Assembly (NCBI RefSeq): GCF_000820765.1
Contig: NZ_CCYH01000004.1
Location: 1-64,000 of the forward strand
Source of the DNA: Candidatus Soleaferrea massiliensis AP7
GTDB taxonomy: Bacteria > Bacillota > Clostridia > Oscillospirales > Ruminococcaceae
Direction: 5' to 3'
Length of the DNA: 64,000 nt
Part shown: positions 1 through 7,928 of the stretch, piece by piece
How the letters are laid out: the number at the start of each line of letters is the position of its first letter
How positions within the stretch are numbered: position 1 is the first letter of the stretch
Notes under the pieces: model-generated
The model's database searches: none
The model's input: the letters and a program-made list of their open reading frames with translations, nothing else
Told to the model about the DNA's origin: nothing
Position numbers and translations under genes: made by a program

Positions 1-1797
1 GGCCCGCAAGGTCAGCAAGGTCCCGGAGGAGAACCCGGCATGCAGGGCCCGCAGGGCATACAGGGAGAACCGGGTCCGCAGGGACCTGCTGGTCCCCAGG
101 GCAGAACAGGGCCAACGGGTCCCCAGGGGGATATGGGGCCAAAGGGCGATCGCGGAGACATGGGTCTCCAAGGAGCGCGGGGAAATCAAGGGCCGACCGG
201 TCCGCAGGGCCCTGCTGGTCCCCAGGGTAGAATAGGGCCAACGGGTCCCCAGGGGGATACGGGACCAAAGGGCGATCGCGGAGACATGGGTCTCCAAGGC
301 GCTCGGGGAAATCAAGGTCCGGTCGGCCCGCAGGGTGCAGCAGGTCCGAAAGGTGATACAGGAGAACGAGGTCCTCAGGGAGAACCGGGCGCAGTGGGTC
401 CAACGGGAGCAACGGGAGCGCAGGGGTTGGATGGTCCTGCGGGTGCGACAGGCGCAACAGGAGCCAGTCCCACAGTGACGGTGGGAACCGTGGAAGCAGG
501 AACGACGGCAAACGTGACTGCCGCTCCCACGGATACCGGAATCGCATTGGATTTTGTCGTTCCGATAGGCCCAACGGGAGCAACGGGAGCGCAGGGGTTG
601 AATGGTCCTGTGGGTGCGACAGGCGCAACAGGAGCCAGTCCCACAGTGACGGTGGGAACCGTGGAGTCAGGAACGACGGCAAACGTGACTGCCACCCCCA
701 CGGATACCGGGGTCGCATTGGATTTTGTCGTTCCGATAGGCCCAACGGGAGCAGCGGGAGCGCAGGGTTCAGATGGTCCTGCGGGTGCGACAGGCGCAAC
801 AGGAGCCAGTCCCACAGTGACGGTGGGAACCGTGGAAGCAGGAACGACGGCAAACGTGACTGCCACCCCCACGGATGCCGGAGTCGCGTTGGATTTTGTC
901 GTCCCGATAGGTCCAATAGGCGCCATGGGAGAACAGGGGCCCGTGGGGCCGACCGGGCCGATGGGAGCCAGTCCCTCCGTGACTGTGGGGACGGTGGAAG
1001 CTGGGACGACGGCAAATGTGACCGCCACCCCCACGGATACCGGAGTCGCATTGGACTTTGTCGTTCCGATAGGCCCAACGGGAGCGACGGGAGCGACGGG
1101 AGTGCAGGGTTTGGTTGGCCCTGCAGGCCCAACCGGCGCCGCACCGACAGTATCTGTTGGAAGCATCACCACCAGCACCAATGGCAGCGCAGATGTTACC
1201 GGTACTCCCACGGAAAGCGGTGTGGAGCTCAATTTCACTCTGCCGCAGGGACCGGCTGGGGAGACGGGTGCAACAGGGGGAACCGGGCCCGCACCGGAAA
1301 TCACTGTGGAAGAAGATACGCCTACCAGTTACAAGGTTCATTTTAAAACGGCCGATCAGGATATCGTCAGCCCGAATCTCCGTTCCACGATGGATTGCCA
1401 CAACGTCAATTTGTCCGCTGCAAGCAGCACAGTGGATATTCCCGTGGGGCGCCTGGTCCTTACCTATCAGAATACATCCACAGCGGCAATCCGGATTTCC
1501 GTTCGCGCCCAGGATGCCGCGGTTCCGATTCTGGCCGATATCCGCCGGGCATCCATTTATGATAGTGCTGTTGAAGGACAGACTCTCAACAATACCCAAA
1601 TTTCAACGCGTGTGGTGTTGGATGATACCGTTTACAGCAATTCTCAAGAGATGCATTGGATGAGAATCAGGCAGCGGGATCCCGATACAAACCTGTGGTC
1701 CATGTGTGAAGTGCGCACCTTTGCGTCCCTTGGCGGAGCGAGAACATCTGTCTGCATAGAATGGTTCTATACCGGAGCAGCGTTTCAGACGCCCTGA
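1..1797 (+). CDS. Collagen-like surface protein, 5' end missing
   Basis: The frame is open from the first base, so the start lies outside the window. The first ~145 visible residues are Gly-X-Y triplets rich in Pro, Gln and Thr. Four near-identical modules follow, each a short collagen stretch plus a beta-type segment (ASPTVTVGTVEAG...ALDFVVPI); at DNA level the period is 171, 171 and 162 bp. A fifth, diverged module precedes a non-repetitive C-terminal domain of ~150 residues. Bacterial collagen-like proteins of this design form trimeric stalks on spores or cell surfaces (family knowledge); surface location here is inferred because the signal or anchor is not visible. The near-identical modules suggest copy-number change by recombination. 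Confidence 0.9.
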   Translation, partial: GPQGQQGPGGEPGMQGPQGIQGEPGPQGPAGPQGRTGPTGPQGDMGPKGDRGDMGLQGARGNQGPTGPQGPAGPQGRIGPTGPQGDTGPKGDRGDMGLQGARGNQGPVGPQGAAGPKGDTGERGPQGEPGAVGPTGATGAQGLDGPAGATGATGASPTVTVGTVEAGTTANVTAAPTDTGIALDFVVPIGPTGATGAQGLNGPVGATGATGASPTVTVGTVESGTTANVTATPTDTGVALDFVVPIGPTGAAGAQGSDGPAGATGATGASPTVTVGTVEAGTTANVTATPTDAGVALDFVVPIGPIGAMGEQGPVGPTGPMGASPSVTVGTVEAGTTANVTATPTDTGVALDFVVPIGPTGATGATGVQGLVGPAGPTGAAPTVSVGSITTSTNGSADVTGTPTESGVELNFTLPQGPAGETGATGGTGPAPEITVEEDTPTSYKVHFKTADQDIVSPNLRSTMDCHNVNLSAASSTVDIPVGRLVLTYQNTSTAAIRISVRAQDAAVPILADIRRASIYDSAVEGQTLNNTQISTRVVLDDTVYSNSQEMHWMRIRQRDPDTNLWSMCEVRTFASLGGARTSVCIEWFYTGAAFQTP

Positions 1798-1879
1798 TGC
1801 CTGCCGGTCAGCGGCATCATCTGCCGGAATAGGGACGTCATCAAAGCGAAACGATATCATAATGCGATATAGGAAAAGA

Positions 1880-1913
1880 AAAAGCCGTTCGTATCGAGAC
1901 GAACGGCTTTTTT
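1880..1913. terminator. Bidirectional rho-independent terminator
   Basis: A 12-bp stem (AAAGCCGTTCGT / ACGAACGGCTTT) with a 6-nt loop has T tracts on both strands. It ends the collagen-like gene on the plus strand and could end transcripts of the decayed regulator on the minus strand. Confidence 0.85.
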
Positions 1914-1958
1914 ACGCGACCAACTGTGATATGGGGGATTCCATCATCCCTTCACGAC

Positions 1959-2532
1959 TCAGATGGTCTTCTCTGCTGAGCGGACATATGCCTTTCGATA
2001 GTCTGCGGGAGACATCCCCGATTCGCGTTTGAACATCTTGGAGGTAGACATATTCCGCCTTGGCGCAGATTTCACGGACCGATTTATCGGTGCTTTCCAG
2101 CAGCTTTGCATATTCCATCCGTTTTTTACAGATGCAATCCGAAATCGATATCTGTTCCTCCCGTTTGAACAGCCGCGAGAAATCATTCGGATTCGAGTAA
2201 ACGTGATGACTGATCTGTTCACGCGCCAGCTCGCTTAGCAGATGGCGGTCAATATACTGCTGTTTGATCTTCCGTTCATTGAGCTGCTGCTCATAGATGC
2301 TGATCTTCAAATCCTTGATTCCCCGGACCGTCGCGTTGAAGATGCCATAGACCTGGTCGAATTTCGCCAGCCGGGTCTGCTGGGTGATGCGCACGTCGAG
2401 GTCTGCGTCCCAAACCCGGCGCATTGCGGTAACAAGCGCCTTGAACGGCCGGGAAACCGAACGGATCGACTGCAGGAAGGCCCCCATCAGAACCAGGAAG
2501 ACGCATATAATAGTAGCGAGGAACAAAAACAT
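1959..2532 (-). pseudogene. Decayed AraC-type transmembrane regulator
   Basis: The N-terminal frame gives one membrane helix (FLATIICVFLVLMGAFLQ), a HAMP-like linker and a coiled segment, then jumps directly into the first helix-turn-helix of an AraC domain (NDFSRLFKREEQISISDCICKKRMEYAKLLES). The last AraC helices (SKMFKRESGMSPADYRKAY) are in another frame, so a frameshift lies near the EY that precedes them. The sensor half expected of such regulators and part of the DNA-binding domain are missing. It is best read as an internally deleted, frameshifted remnant of a Cache/HAMP/AraC regulator. A frameshift introduced in sequencing would explain the second defect but not the deletion. Confidence 0.75.
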
Positions 2533-2586
2533 ATTTAAATATGTTTTTTGAGAGCTGATGCATGCGTCAGCTCTTGTTTTTTACTT
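2525..2586. other. Palindrome followed by a T-tailed hairpin
   Basis: A perfect 24-bp AT-rich palindrome (arms AAAAACATATTT) spans 2525-2548. Directly after it is a GAGCTGA/TCAGCTC hairpin at 2552-2573 followed by TTGTTTTTT on the plus strand. No plus-strand gene precedes it, so its role is unclear; it overlaps the start of the decayed regulator. Confidence 0.4.
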
Positions 2587-2709
2587 TTTATTGAAAACTG
2601 TGGATAAAACACGGCAGAGGTTGTCCCGCTTCTGCCATTTTTATTTGTTAACTGATAATCGCTTGGGTCTGTTTATAATTCTGTATAGGAAGGATCAAAG
2701 TTATTCTCG

Positions 2710-3138
2710 TTATGGAATCTCCCGCTCATTTCGTTTTTTAGCGTTGCGAGGGAGCACGGTGGCTTTTTTTGATCGGCTGAAGGGGCTTTTATTTTGAGAA
2801 GTCAACAAAAAGTCCAGATAATTTAGCAATAAATGCCGATTCTCGGTTAACAGTGAAGAAAAATCGGAAAGCAGTGTACTTATCATAACTTGTTGATAAA
2901 ATGGTTTTTTCAAGGTATCGAGCGAATGCTTATAATCTGAAAGTCCTAAAATATAATCGGCACTGCAATTGTATAGCTTTACAAGTTCTGTTAAATGGCG
3001 TACTGGTAATTCATACACTCCTTTTTCATATTCAGAGTAATACTGTTGGCGGATTCCTAAAAATTCTGCAACCTGTTTTTGAGTCATATTGTGATCTTCC
3101 CGGATTTCACGGATCCTTATGTGCGGCGGTTTTATCAT
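2710..3138 (-). CDS. XRE-family transcriptional regulator
   Basis: A 142-residue protein. Residues ~8-65 form a Cro/CI-type helix-turn-helix (IREIREDHNMTQKQVAEFLGIRQQYYSEYEKG) followed by a short helical C-terminal part ending in a basic tail. It acts as a cytoplasmic DNA-binding repressor or activator (family knowledge). A promoter and a palindrome lie just upstream on the same strand, consistent with autoregulation. It is divergent from the DUF262/HNH gene and may control it; that link is inferred only from position. Confidence 0.85.
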   Translation of the reverse strand: MIKPPHIRIREIREDHNMTQKQVAEFLGIRQQYYSEYEKGVYELPVRHLTELVKLYNCSADYILGLSDYKHSLDTLKKPFYQQVMISTLLSDFSSLLTENRHLLLNYLDFLLTSQNKSPFSRSKKATVLPRNAKKRNEREIP

Positions 3139-3174
3139 TTATTTATCACACCGTTTCATTCTATTTTATGTTTG

Positions 3175-3210
3175 ATACTTAAAGTATAGCTACTAGACTT
3201 TAAAAATCAA
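3175..3210 (-). promoter_or_regulatory. XRE gene promoter with palindromic operator
   Basis: On the minus strand TTGATT (3205-3210) and TATACT (3183-3188) are separated by 16 bp. The palindrome ATACTT-A-AAGTAT (3175-3187) covers the -10 box and is a good candidate for the XRE protein's own operator. Confidence 0.5.
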
Positions 3211-3282
3211 TTGCCTGTAAACAGGTGATGATACAGAGTCCCTGGTTCCACAAAAAATGATGAAATGATACCTTCAAAACAG

Positions 3283-3318
3283 TTGGCCAATTCTTGATTA
3301 TATAATGGGATTGGTCAA
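3283..3318. promoter_or_regulatory. Inverted repeat around a TATAAT box
   Basis: TTGGCCAAT and ATTGGTCAA form a nearly perfect 9-bp inverted repeat with an 18-bp spacer that contains TATATAAT. It lies in the intergenic stretch between the XRE gene and the DUF262/HNH gene, so it may be a second operator or promoter of that divergent pair. Confidence 0.35.
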
Positions 3319-3383
3319 AGCATACTTTTTGACAACCTCCCAAAGTGGTGCAAGCTTCTGTTGTTCTTTTTTGTTATTTTAGG

Positions 3384-3411
3384 TGGACAATTGTAATATT
3401 TATGTTATAAT
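3384..3411 (+). promoter_or_regulatory. Promoter of the DUF262/HNH gene
   Basis: TGGACA (3384-3389), a 16-bp spacer and TATAAT (3406-3411) lie about 40 bp before the ribosome binding site AAAGGAG at 3437-3443. Confidence 0.55.
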
Positions 3412-3463
3412 TGTAGTAAATATTTAGGAGTATTACAAAGGAGATCAGGTTTTATGTCAAATT

Positions 3464-4690
3464 ATGTATGGATTAATTGTGCATACAGAACAGAAGGATT
3501 TGACACTTGCACAGTTGAAAGAAATGTATGACGCGAATGATATAATTACAGATCCTGATTATCAAAGGAATTATATCTATAATAGGGAAAGAGCATCAAG
3601 CTTAGTAGAGTCTATTTTAATTGGGATTCCGATACCTATTGTTTACTTATGCGAAGAAGATGAAGGAATTTATTCTGTTATTGATGGTCAGCAACGAATA
3701 ACATCATTTGTAAAATATCTTAAAAACGAATATGCTTTAACAGGGCTTACAGAGTTGCCCCAACTGAATGGACTGTATTTTAGGGATTTAGAAAAGAGTA
3801 TTCAAAGAAAATTGAATGCCAAAGCACTAAAAGCGATTAGTTTAAATAGAGATTCTCAGGAATTGAAATACGAAATTTTCTCTAGGCTAAATCTTGGTGC
3901 TGTCTCATTAAAACCCCAGGAGCTTCGCAACTGTTTATATCGAGGCAGTTTTAACAACATGTTAAAAGAAATTGCTAAGAGTAATACTAATTTGCAAGTT
4001 ATGTTTCATGATAGCAATGAGAGAAGTTCATATGAAGAGCGAATACTTAGATTTTTTACACTGAGAGAAAACTATGCCATTAAATCTACCTATGTAAAGG
4101 CTATGAATAGTTTTATGGAAAAGCATCAAAACGATTCAATAATAGAGTTACAAAAAGCTAAAACTCTTTTTAATAGTACAATAGATATTGTAAAACAAAT
4201 CTTAGGTGAAGATGCGTTTTTCTCAATTAAACAACGAAAAAAATTCAATGGGTCAGTGTATGATTCAATTATGATTCCTTTTTCATTTTTTGATAGACAT
4301 GATTTGATTCTTCATGCAGATGAAATACGAACTGAAATATTAAAAATAAGAGAATTAGATGAAGATTACAAACAAAGTGTATATTCAGGCTCTAATTCCA
4401 GTAAAAAAGTCATTGGGAGAATTTCTAAAATAGCAAATGTACTTACTAAAGTCACAGGTAAATCAGGCTGTGATAGAGTTAGCAGGTTTTTTTCAGAGGA
4501 AGTAAAAGAACAGCTATTTACACCAGGATGTGTATGTAGTTATTGTGGAAATGTCATCTTGAATATCGATGATTGTGAAGTGGATCATATTGTTCCTTTT
4601 TCACAAGGTGGACCTACTGAATTAAGCAATGCACAACTTTTACATCGCTACTGTAACCGAAAAAAAAGCGATAAAATATGTGAGCAATAA
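3464..4690 (+). CDS. DUF262/HNH nuclease-like defence protein with disrupted start
   Basis: A 408-residue protein. The N-terminal half is a DUF262 (GmrS-like, ParB-related) domain with DPDYQRNYIY and the nucleotide-binding type motif DGQQR. The C-terminus is an HNH nuclease module with CSYCGN, CEVDHIVPFSQGG and a closing HRYCNRKKSD. Proteins of this architecture belong to modification-dependent restriction or phage defence families. The good AAAGGAG site sits 10 nt before an ATG at 3454 whose frame ends after 25 codons; a tandem TATG-TATG at 3463-3470 puts that ATG out of frame. Removing one copy would give MSNYGLIVHTEQ in one frame. As it stands translation must begin at 3464, 20 nt from the Shine-Dalgarno. 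Base composition is much more AT-rich than its neighbours, pointing to transfer. Confidence 0.85.
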   Translation: MYGLIVHTEQKDLTLAQLKEMYDANDIITDPDYQRNYIYNRERASSLVESILIGIPIPIVYLCEEDEGIYSVIDGQQRITSFVKYLKNEYALTGLTELPQLNGLYFRDLEKSIQRKLNAKALKAISLNRDSQELKYEIFSRLNLGAVSLKPQELRNCLYRGSFNNMLKEIAKSNTNLQVMFHDSNERSSYEERILRFFTLRENYAIKSTYVKAMNSFMEKHQNDSIIELQKAKTLFNSTIDIVKQILGEDAFFSIKQRKKFNGSVYDSIMIPFSFFDRHDLILHADEIRTEILKIRELDEDYKQSVYSGSNSSKKVIGRISKIANVLTKVTGKSGCDRVSRFFSEEVKEQLFTPGCVCSYCGNVILNIDDCEVDHIVPFSQGGPTELSNAQLLHRYCNRKKSDKICEQ

Positions 4691-4705
4691 GAAAAAGGTG
4701 AGACA

Positions 4706-5434
4706 ATGCCCCAAATCGTACAGCGCGGCTTTCTGCCGGATGATAACATCCAGTTCAGCGACGCGGCCATGCAGACGCTTCTGCGCGCCCAGCGCGAAAT
4801 CTGCTTCCTGCTCGACCATGGCTACGAGATGGAAAAGACCGTGACCTTCGTCGGCAACCATTACCAGCTGTCCGCCAGACAGCGTATGGCGCTGACCCGC
4901 GCTTCCTCCTCACAGGCGCAGCTGGAGGAACGGGCGAAAAAGCGGATATCCGGCGCCCTGGATGGCCGTCAGGTACAGATCGACGGCTTCAACCTGATCA
5001 TTACGCTGGAGACGGCACTGTCCGCTTCGACGCTGCTTTGCTGTATGGATGGTACGGCGCGCGACCTGTGTGGTCTGCACGGCACCTACCGGCTGATCGA
5101 CAAAACCGAACCGGCCGTCTGTCTGATCCTCGAAGAGCTGCGCCGCCGGGGCGCGGCATCCGCATGGTTCTGGCTGGACGCGCCGGTCTCCAATTCCGGC
5201 AGGCTGCGCGGGGAAATCGTGAGGCTTGCCCGGGAAATGGATTTCCCGGCCGAGGTACAGCTCGTGCCGAACGCCGACGCGATGCTCTGGGAACAGGACT
5301 GCGCCGTCACCAGCGACGCGGTGATTCTGGACCGGTGCGGAAGCTGGGTCAATCTGGCGCGTGAGATCATCGACGCCCGCCTGCCCGGCAGATGCTTCGT
5401 AAAGCTGGACGGCGGTGATCCTCCATCCGATTGA
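4706..5434 (+). CDS. DUF434 domain protein
   Basis: A 242-residue cytoplasmic protein, GC-rich unlike the preceding gene, starting 15 nt after it behind a weak AAAGGTGAG site. The N-terminal ~55 residues (FSDAAMQTLLRAQREICFLLDHGYEMEKTVTFVGNHYQLSARQR) match what I know of the DUF434 family; the rest (VQIDGFNLIITLETALS, then a Rossmann-like DAPVSNSGRL region) resembles the companion DUF5616-type domain. The family has no established reaction. Short intergenic distance could allow co-transcription with the DUF262 gene, but the composition break suggests the two have different histories. Confidence 0.75.
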   Translation: MPQIVQRGFLPDDNIQFSDAAMQTLLRAQREICFLLDHGYEMEKTVTFVGNHYQLSARQRMALTRASSSQAQLEERAKKRISGALDGRQVQIDGFNLIITLETALSASTLLCCMDGTARDLCGLHGTYRLIDKTEPAVCLILEELRRRGAASAWFWLDAPVSNSGRLRGEIVRLAREMDFPAEVQLVPNADAMLWEQDCAVTSDAVILDRCGSWVNLAREIIDARLPGRCFVKLDGGDPPSD

Positions 5435-5460
5435 ACGGTAAAAACAGCATATCGACGCGG

Positions 5461-5502
5461 ACGCGCGGAGGACAGAACCCTCTTCTGTCATCCGCGCGTT
5501 CT
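5461..5502 (+). terminator. Terminator after the DUF434 gene
   Basis: A long hairpin (ACGCGCGGA.GACAGAA / TTCTGTC.TCCGCGCGT) with a 5-nt loop is followed by a short TTCTT tail. Confidence 0.6.
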
Positions 5503-5539
5503 TGATGCCGCGGGGAACGTTCTGTTAAAAAATCTTGAA

Positions 5540-5594
5540 GATGGTTGAATACGCAACCATCTCGTGCTATACTGAAAACAGTTGAGCATCCAAC
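5540..5594 (+). promoter_or_regulatory. MarR-MATE operon promoter with two operators
   Basis: TTGAAT (5545-5550) and TATACT (5568-5573) are separated by 17 bp. The inverted repeat GATGGTTG-N6-CAACCATC (5540-5561) covers the -35 box and a second GTTG-N6-CAAC (5581-5594) covers the transcription start. Identical half-sites and spacing suggest two binding sites for the encoded MarR protein. Confidence 0.75.
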
Positions 5595-5618
5595 CGATTG
5601 AGACAAGGGGAAAACGGG

Positions 5619-6071
5619 ATGAAGAAACCGCATTTTCTGACGAAACACACCTCCATCATCTACCGGCAGGGCAACCGGTTTTATGACCGGGAACTGTCCC
5701 GCTACAATATCGGCTGCGGACAGCAGTTTTTTTTATTGCGCATTTATGAGAATGAGGGTATCAGCATGGTTGATCTGGCACAGCTGGGCTTCTATGACAA
5801 GGGCACCGTGACCAAGGCGGTGCAGAAGCTGGAGGAACAGGGATACATCGCGATCAAATCGGACCCGCTGGACAAGCGCATCCGGCGGGTGTATACGACC
5901 CGGGAAGCACAGCCGATCATCGAGGGGATTTATGACGCGCGCAGGAGATGGAACGAGGTGCTGACCGCCGGCATGACCGATGAGGAGGCCGGCATGGCCG
6001 AACAGCTGCTTGACAGAATGGCGGACAACGCCTATCAGTATATGAACAGGAAGGAGCCTGACAAGGAATGA
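5619..6071 (+). CDS. MarR-family regulator
   Basis: A 150-residue winged-helix protein: helical dimerization ends flank a helix-turn-helix (ISMVDLAQLGFYDKGTVTKAVQKLEEQGYI) and a wing with KSDPLDKRIRRVYTT, the DxR(x)R hallmark of MarR proteins. ATG 5619 is chosen over an upstream TTG because AAGGGG lies 8 nt before it. Its stop overlaps the MATE start (ATGA), so it is the first gene of a two-gene operon. It presumably represses this operon through the paired GTTG-N6-CAAC sites and is released by a transported compound; the inducer is unknown. Confidence 0.9.
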   Translation: MKKPHFLTKHTSIIYRQGNRFYDRELSRYNIGCGQQFFLLRIYENEGISMVDLAQLGFYDKGTVTKAVQKLEEQGYIAIKSDPLDKRIRRVYTTREAQPIIEGIYDARRRWNEVLTAGMTDEEAGMAEQLLDRMADNAYQYMNRKEPDKE

Positions 6072-7519
6072 ATGAAAAGGAACAAGAGGTGCAGACACAA
6101 AACCCATTGGGATACAAGCCAATCGGGAAGCTGCTGCTGGCGTTTTCAGTGCCGGCGGTGGTTTCCTGCATTGTGAACTCGGTATACAACATCGTAGACC
6201 AGATCTTCATCGGACAGGGCGTTGGATACTTAGGAAACGCGGCGACCACCGTCGCGTTTCCGGTCATGACGATCATCATGGCGATTGCGACGCTGATCGG
6301 TTCGGGCGGCGGCGCCTATGCGGCGATCAAGCTCGGTGAGGGAAACAAACAGGAGGCGCAGAAGACGCTCAACAATGTGTTCGCGCTTTCACTTGCGGCG
6401 GGCGTCGTGATCATGATTCTGGGACTTCTCTTTATGGAGCCGGTGCTGCGGGTGTTCGGCGCGGCGGATGAAAGCATCATGGCCTATTCGAAGGAATATG
6501 TCTGGGTGATCCTGCTCGGCGTCCCGTTCAGCGTGCTGGGCGTGGCATTGTCCAGTATGGCGCGGACCGACGGCGCGCCGCGGCTCTCGATGTACGGCAT
6601 CCTGATCGGCGCGGTGCTGAACACGATTCTCGACCCGATCTATATCTTTACGTTCAACTGGGGCGTCAAGGGCGCGGCGCTGGCGACCATTACGTCGCAG
6701 ATGCTTTCGGCGGTGATCCTGACCGTTTACTTCTGGAAGCGCGGGCATATGCGCCTGAAGCTGCGCGAGATGAAACCGAACCTGCGGGTCTGCCGGAAAA
6801 CCTGCACGCTTGGGGTATCCTCGGGCATCACGCAGCTGGTGGCCTGCATCATGCAGGTGGTCATGAACAACACGCTGGTTACATACGGCAACCAAAGCCC
6901 GATTGGCGGCGGCGTGGCGCTCAGCGCGATGGGCATCGTGCTGAAGATCGGCATGATTCTGGCGTCGGTCGGCATCGGCATCGGTATCGGCGCGCAGCCG
7001 ATCCTTGGGTTCAATTACGGCGCGCAGAAGCCTCAGCGCATCCGGCGGACCTACCTGACGGCGGTGACAGCCGCGACCGGCATCATCTTCCTGGGCTTCA
7101 TCGTCTGCCAGACCATGCCGGAACCGATTCTGCAGCTGTTTGGCGGCGGAAACGAGCAGTTCAGTGTATTTGCCGTCAAATGTATGCGCATCTATCTGGG
7201 CGGCATCTTCTGCGCCGGCATCCAGATCGTCTCGACGAACTATTTCCAGGCGACCGGCCAGCCGATGAAGGCCGCCGTCCTGTCGATGCTGCGGCAGCTG
7301 CTGCTGTTGATTCCGCTGATCATCCTGCTGCCGATGTTCTTCGGACTGGACGGCGTCCTGTTTGCGGGACCGGCCGCGGACATCACCTCGGCGGTGATCG
7401 TCATCTGCTTCGTGGTGCCGGAGATGCGCAAGCTTTCCCGCCAGATTCGGGAAGCGCAGAGCAGGCAGGCATTGGAACCGGAATTGTCCCAGCCGGTCGG
7501 GCAGGGAGTATCAATATAA
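6068..7519 (+). CDS. MATE-family multidrug efflux transporter
   Basis: A 483-residue integral membrane protein with about 12 predicted helices in two homologous halves. It opens with the usual MATE pattern (GKLLLAFSVPAVVSCIVNSVYNIVDQIFIGQGVG) and repeats that pattern in the second half (FGLDGVLFAGPAADITS). MATE proteins export cationic drugs or metabolites using Na+ or H+ gradients (family knowledge); the substrate here is unknown. It overlaps the marR stop by four bases and is translationally coupled, with AGGAG inside the end of marR. Confidence 0.92.
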   Translation: MNEKEQEVQTQNPLGYKPIGKLLLAFSVPAVVSCIVNSVYNIVDQIFIGQGVGYLGNAATTVAFPVMTIIMAIATLIGSGGGAYAAIKLGEGNKQEAQKTLNNVFALSLAAGVVIMILGLLFMEPVLRVFGAADESIMAYSKEYVWVILLGVPFSVLGVALSSMARTDGAPRLSMYGILIGAVLNTILDPIYIFTFNWGVKGAALATITSQMLSAVILTVYFWKRGHMRLKLREMKPNLRVCRKTCTLGVSSGITQLVACIMQVVMNNTLVTYGNQSPIGGGVALSAMGIVLKIGMILASVGIGIGIGAQPILGFNYGAQKPQRIRRTYLTAVTAATGIIFLGFIVCQTMPEPILQLFGGGNEQFSVFAVKCMRIYLGGIFCAGIQIVSTNYFQATGQPMKAAVLSMLRQLLLLIPLIILLPMFFGLDGVLFAGPAADITSAVIVICFVVPEMRKLSRQIREAQSRQALEPELSQPVGQGVSI

Positions 7520-7523
7520 ACCG

Positions 7524-7565
7524 AAGGGTCCCGTGCAAAGCATATGCTTTGCACGGGACCCTTTT
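7524..7565 (+). terminator. Terminator after the MATE gene
   Basis: An uninterrupted stem of about 18 bp (AAGGGTCCCGTGCAAAGC and its complement) runs into CCCTTTT, only 5 nt after the stop codon. Confidence 0.9.
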
Positions 7566-7928
7566 AAATTCTGTTAATGAACGGTATGCGTTCGAGTCCG
7601 GATTGTAAAGATACACGTTGCCGGATAATTGCTGTGTGGCTGCGGCATAGCCGTTTCATTGCATCCGCCAAGTGCCGCTTTGGCCGGAAAGATGTATCCT
7701 CTGGTTTGCTGTGGAGCGGTGCGCTTCATTTAGTTTGTCGAATAATTTGTAAAGTTTTGCTCGGGGCAGTGGGCTTCGAGCCGAAATAGATTGAACAGAT
7801 GGGATCGAACCTATCATTTCATGTCTTGCAGTACGCCGGCAAAGCCCGCATCCACTGTTGTGGATGCGGGCTTTCTTTGAGATTTAATCTCCGCGATCGA
7901 TATGTGTATGGTGTGCGCTGTGTATCTG
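7566..7928. other. Intergenic stretch without a supported gene
   Basis: About 360 bp. No open frame has both a ribosome binding site and recognizable sequence. The only clear structure is the hairpin at 7841-7874. Confidence 0.5.
7841..7874 (+). terminator. Strong hairpin, probable terminator
   Basis: AAAGCCCGCATCCAC and its exact complement form a 15-bp stem with a TGTT loop, followed by TTTCTTTG on the plus strand. It lies between convergent genes; the minus-strand tail is poorer, so it may act mainly as a barrier. Confidence 0.6.

Noticed and set aside
7780..7830. tRNA-like T-loop on the minus strand (GGTTCGATCCC)
   Set aside because: The flanking bases do not form the T stem and no acceptor or anticodon arm can be drawn.
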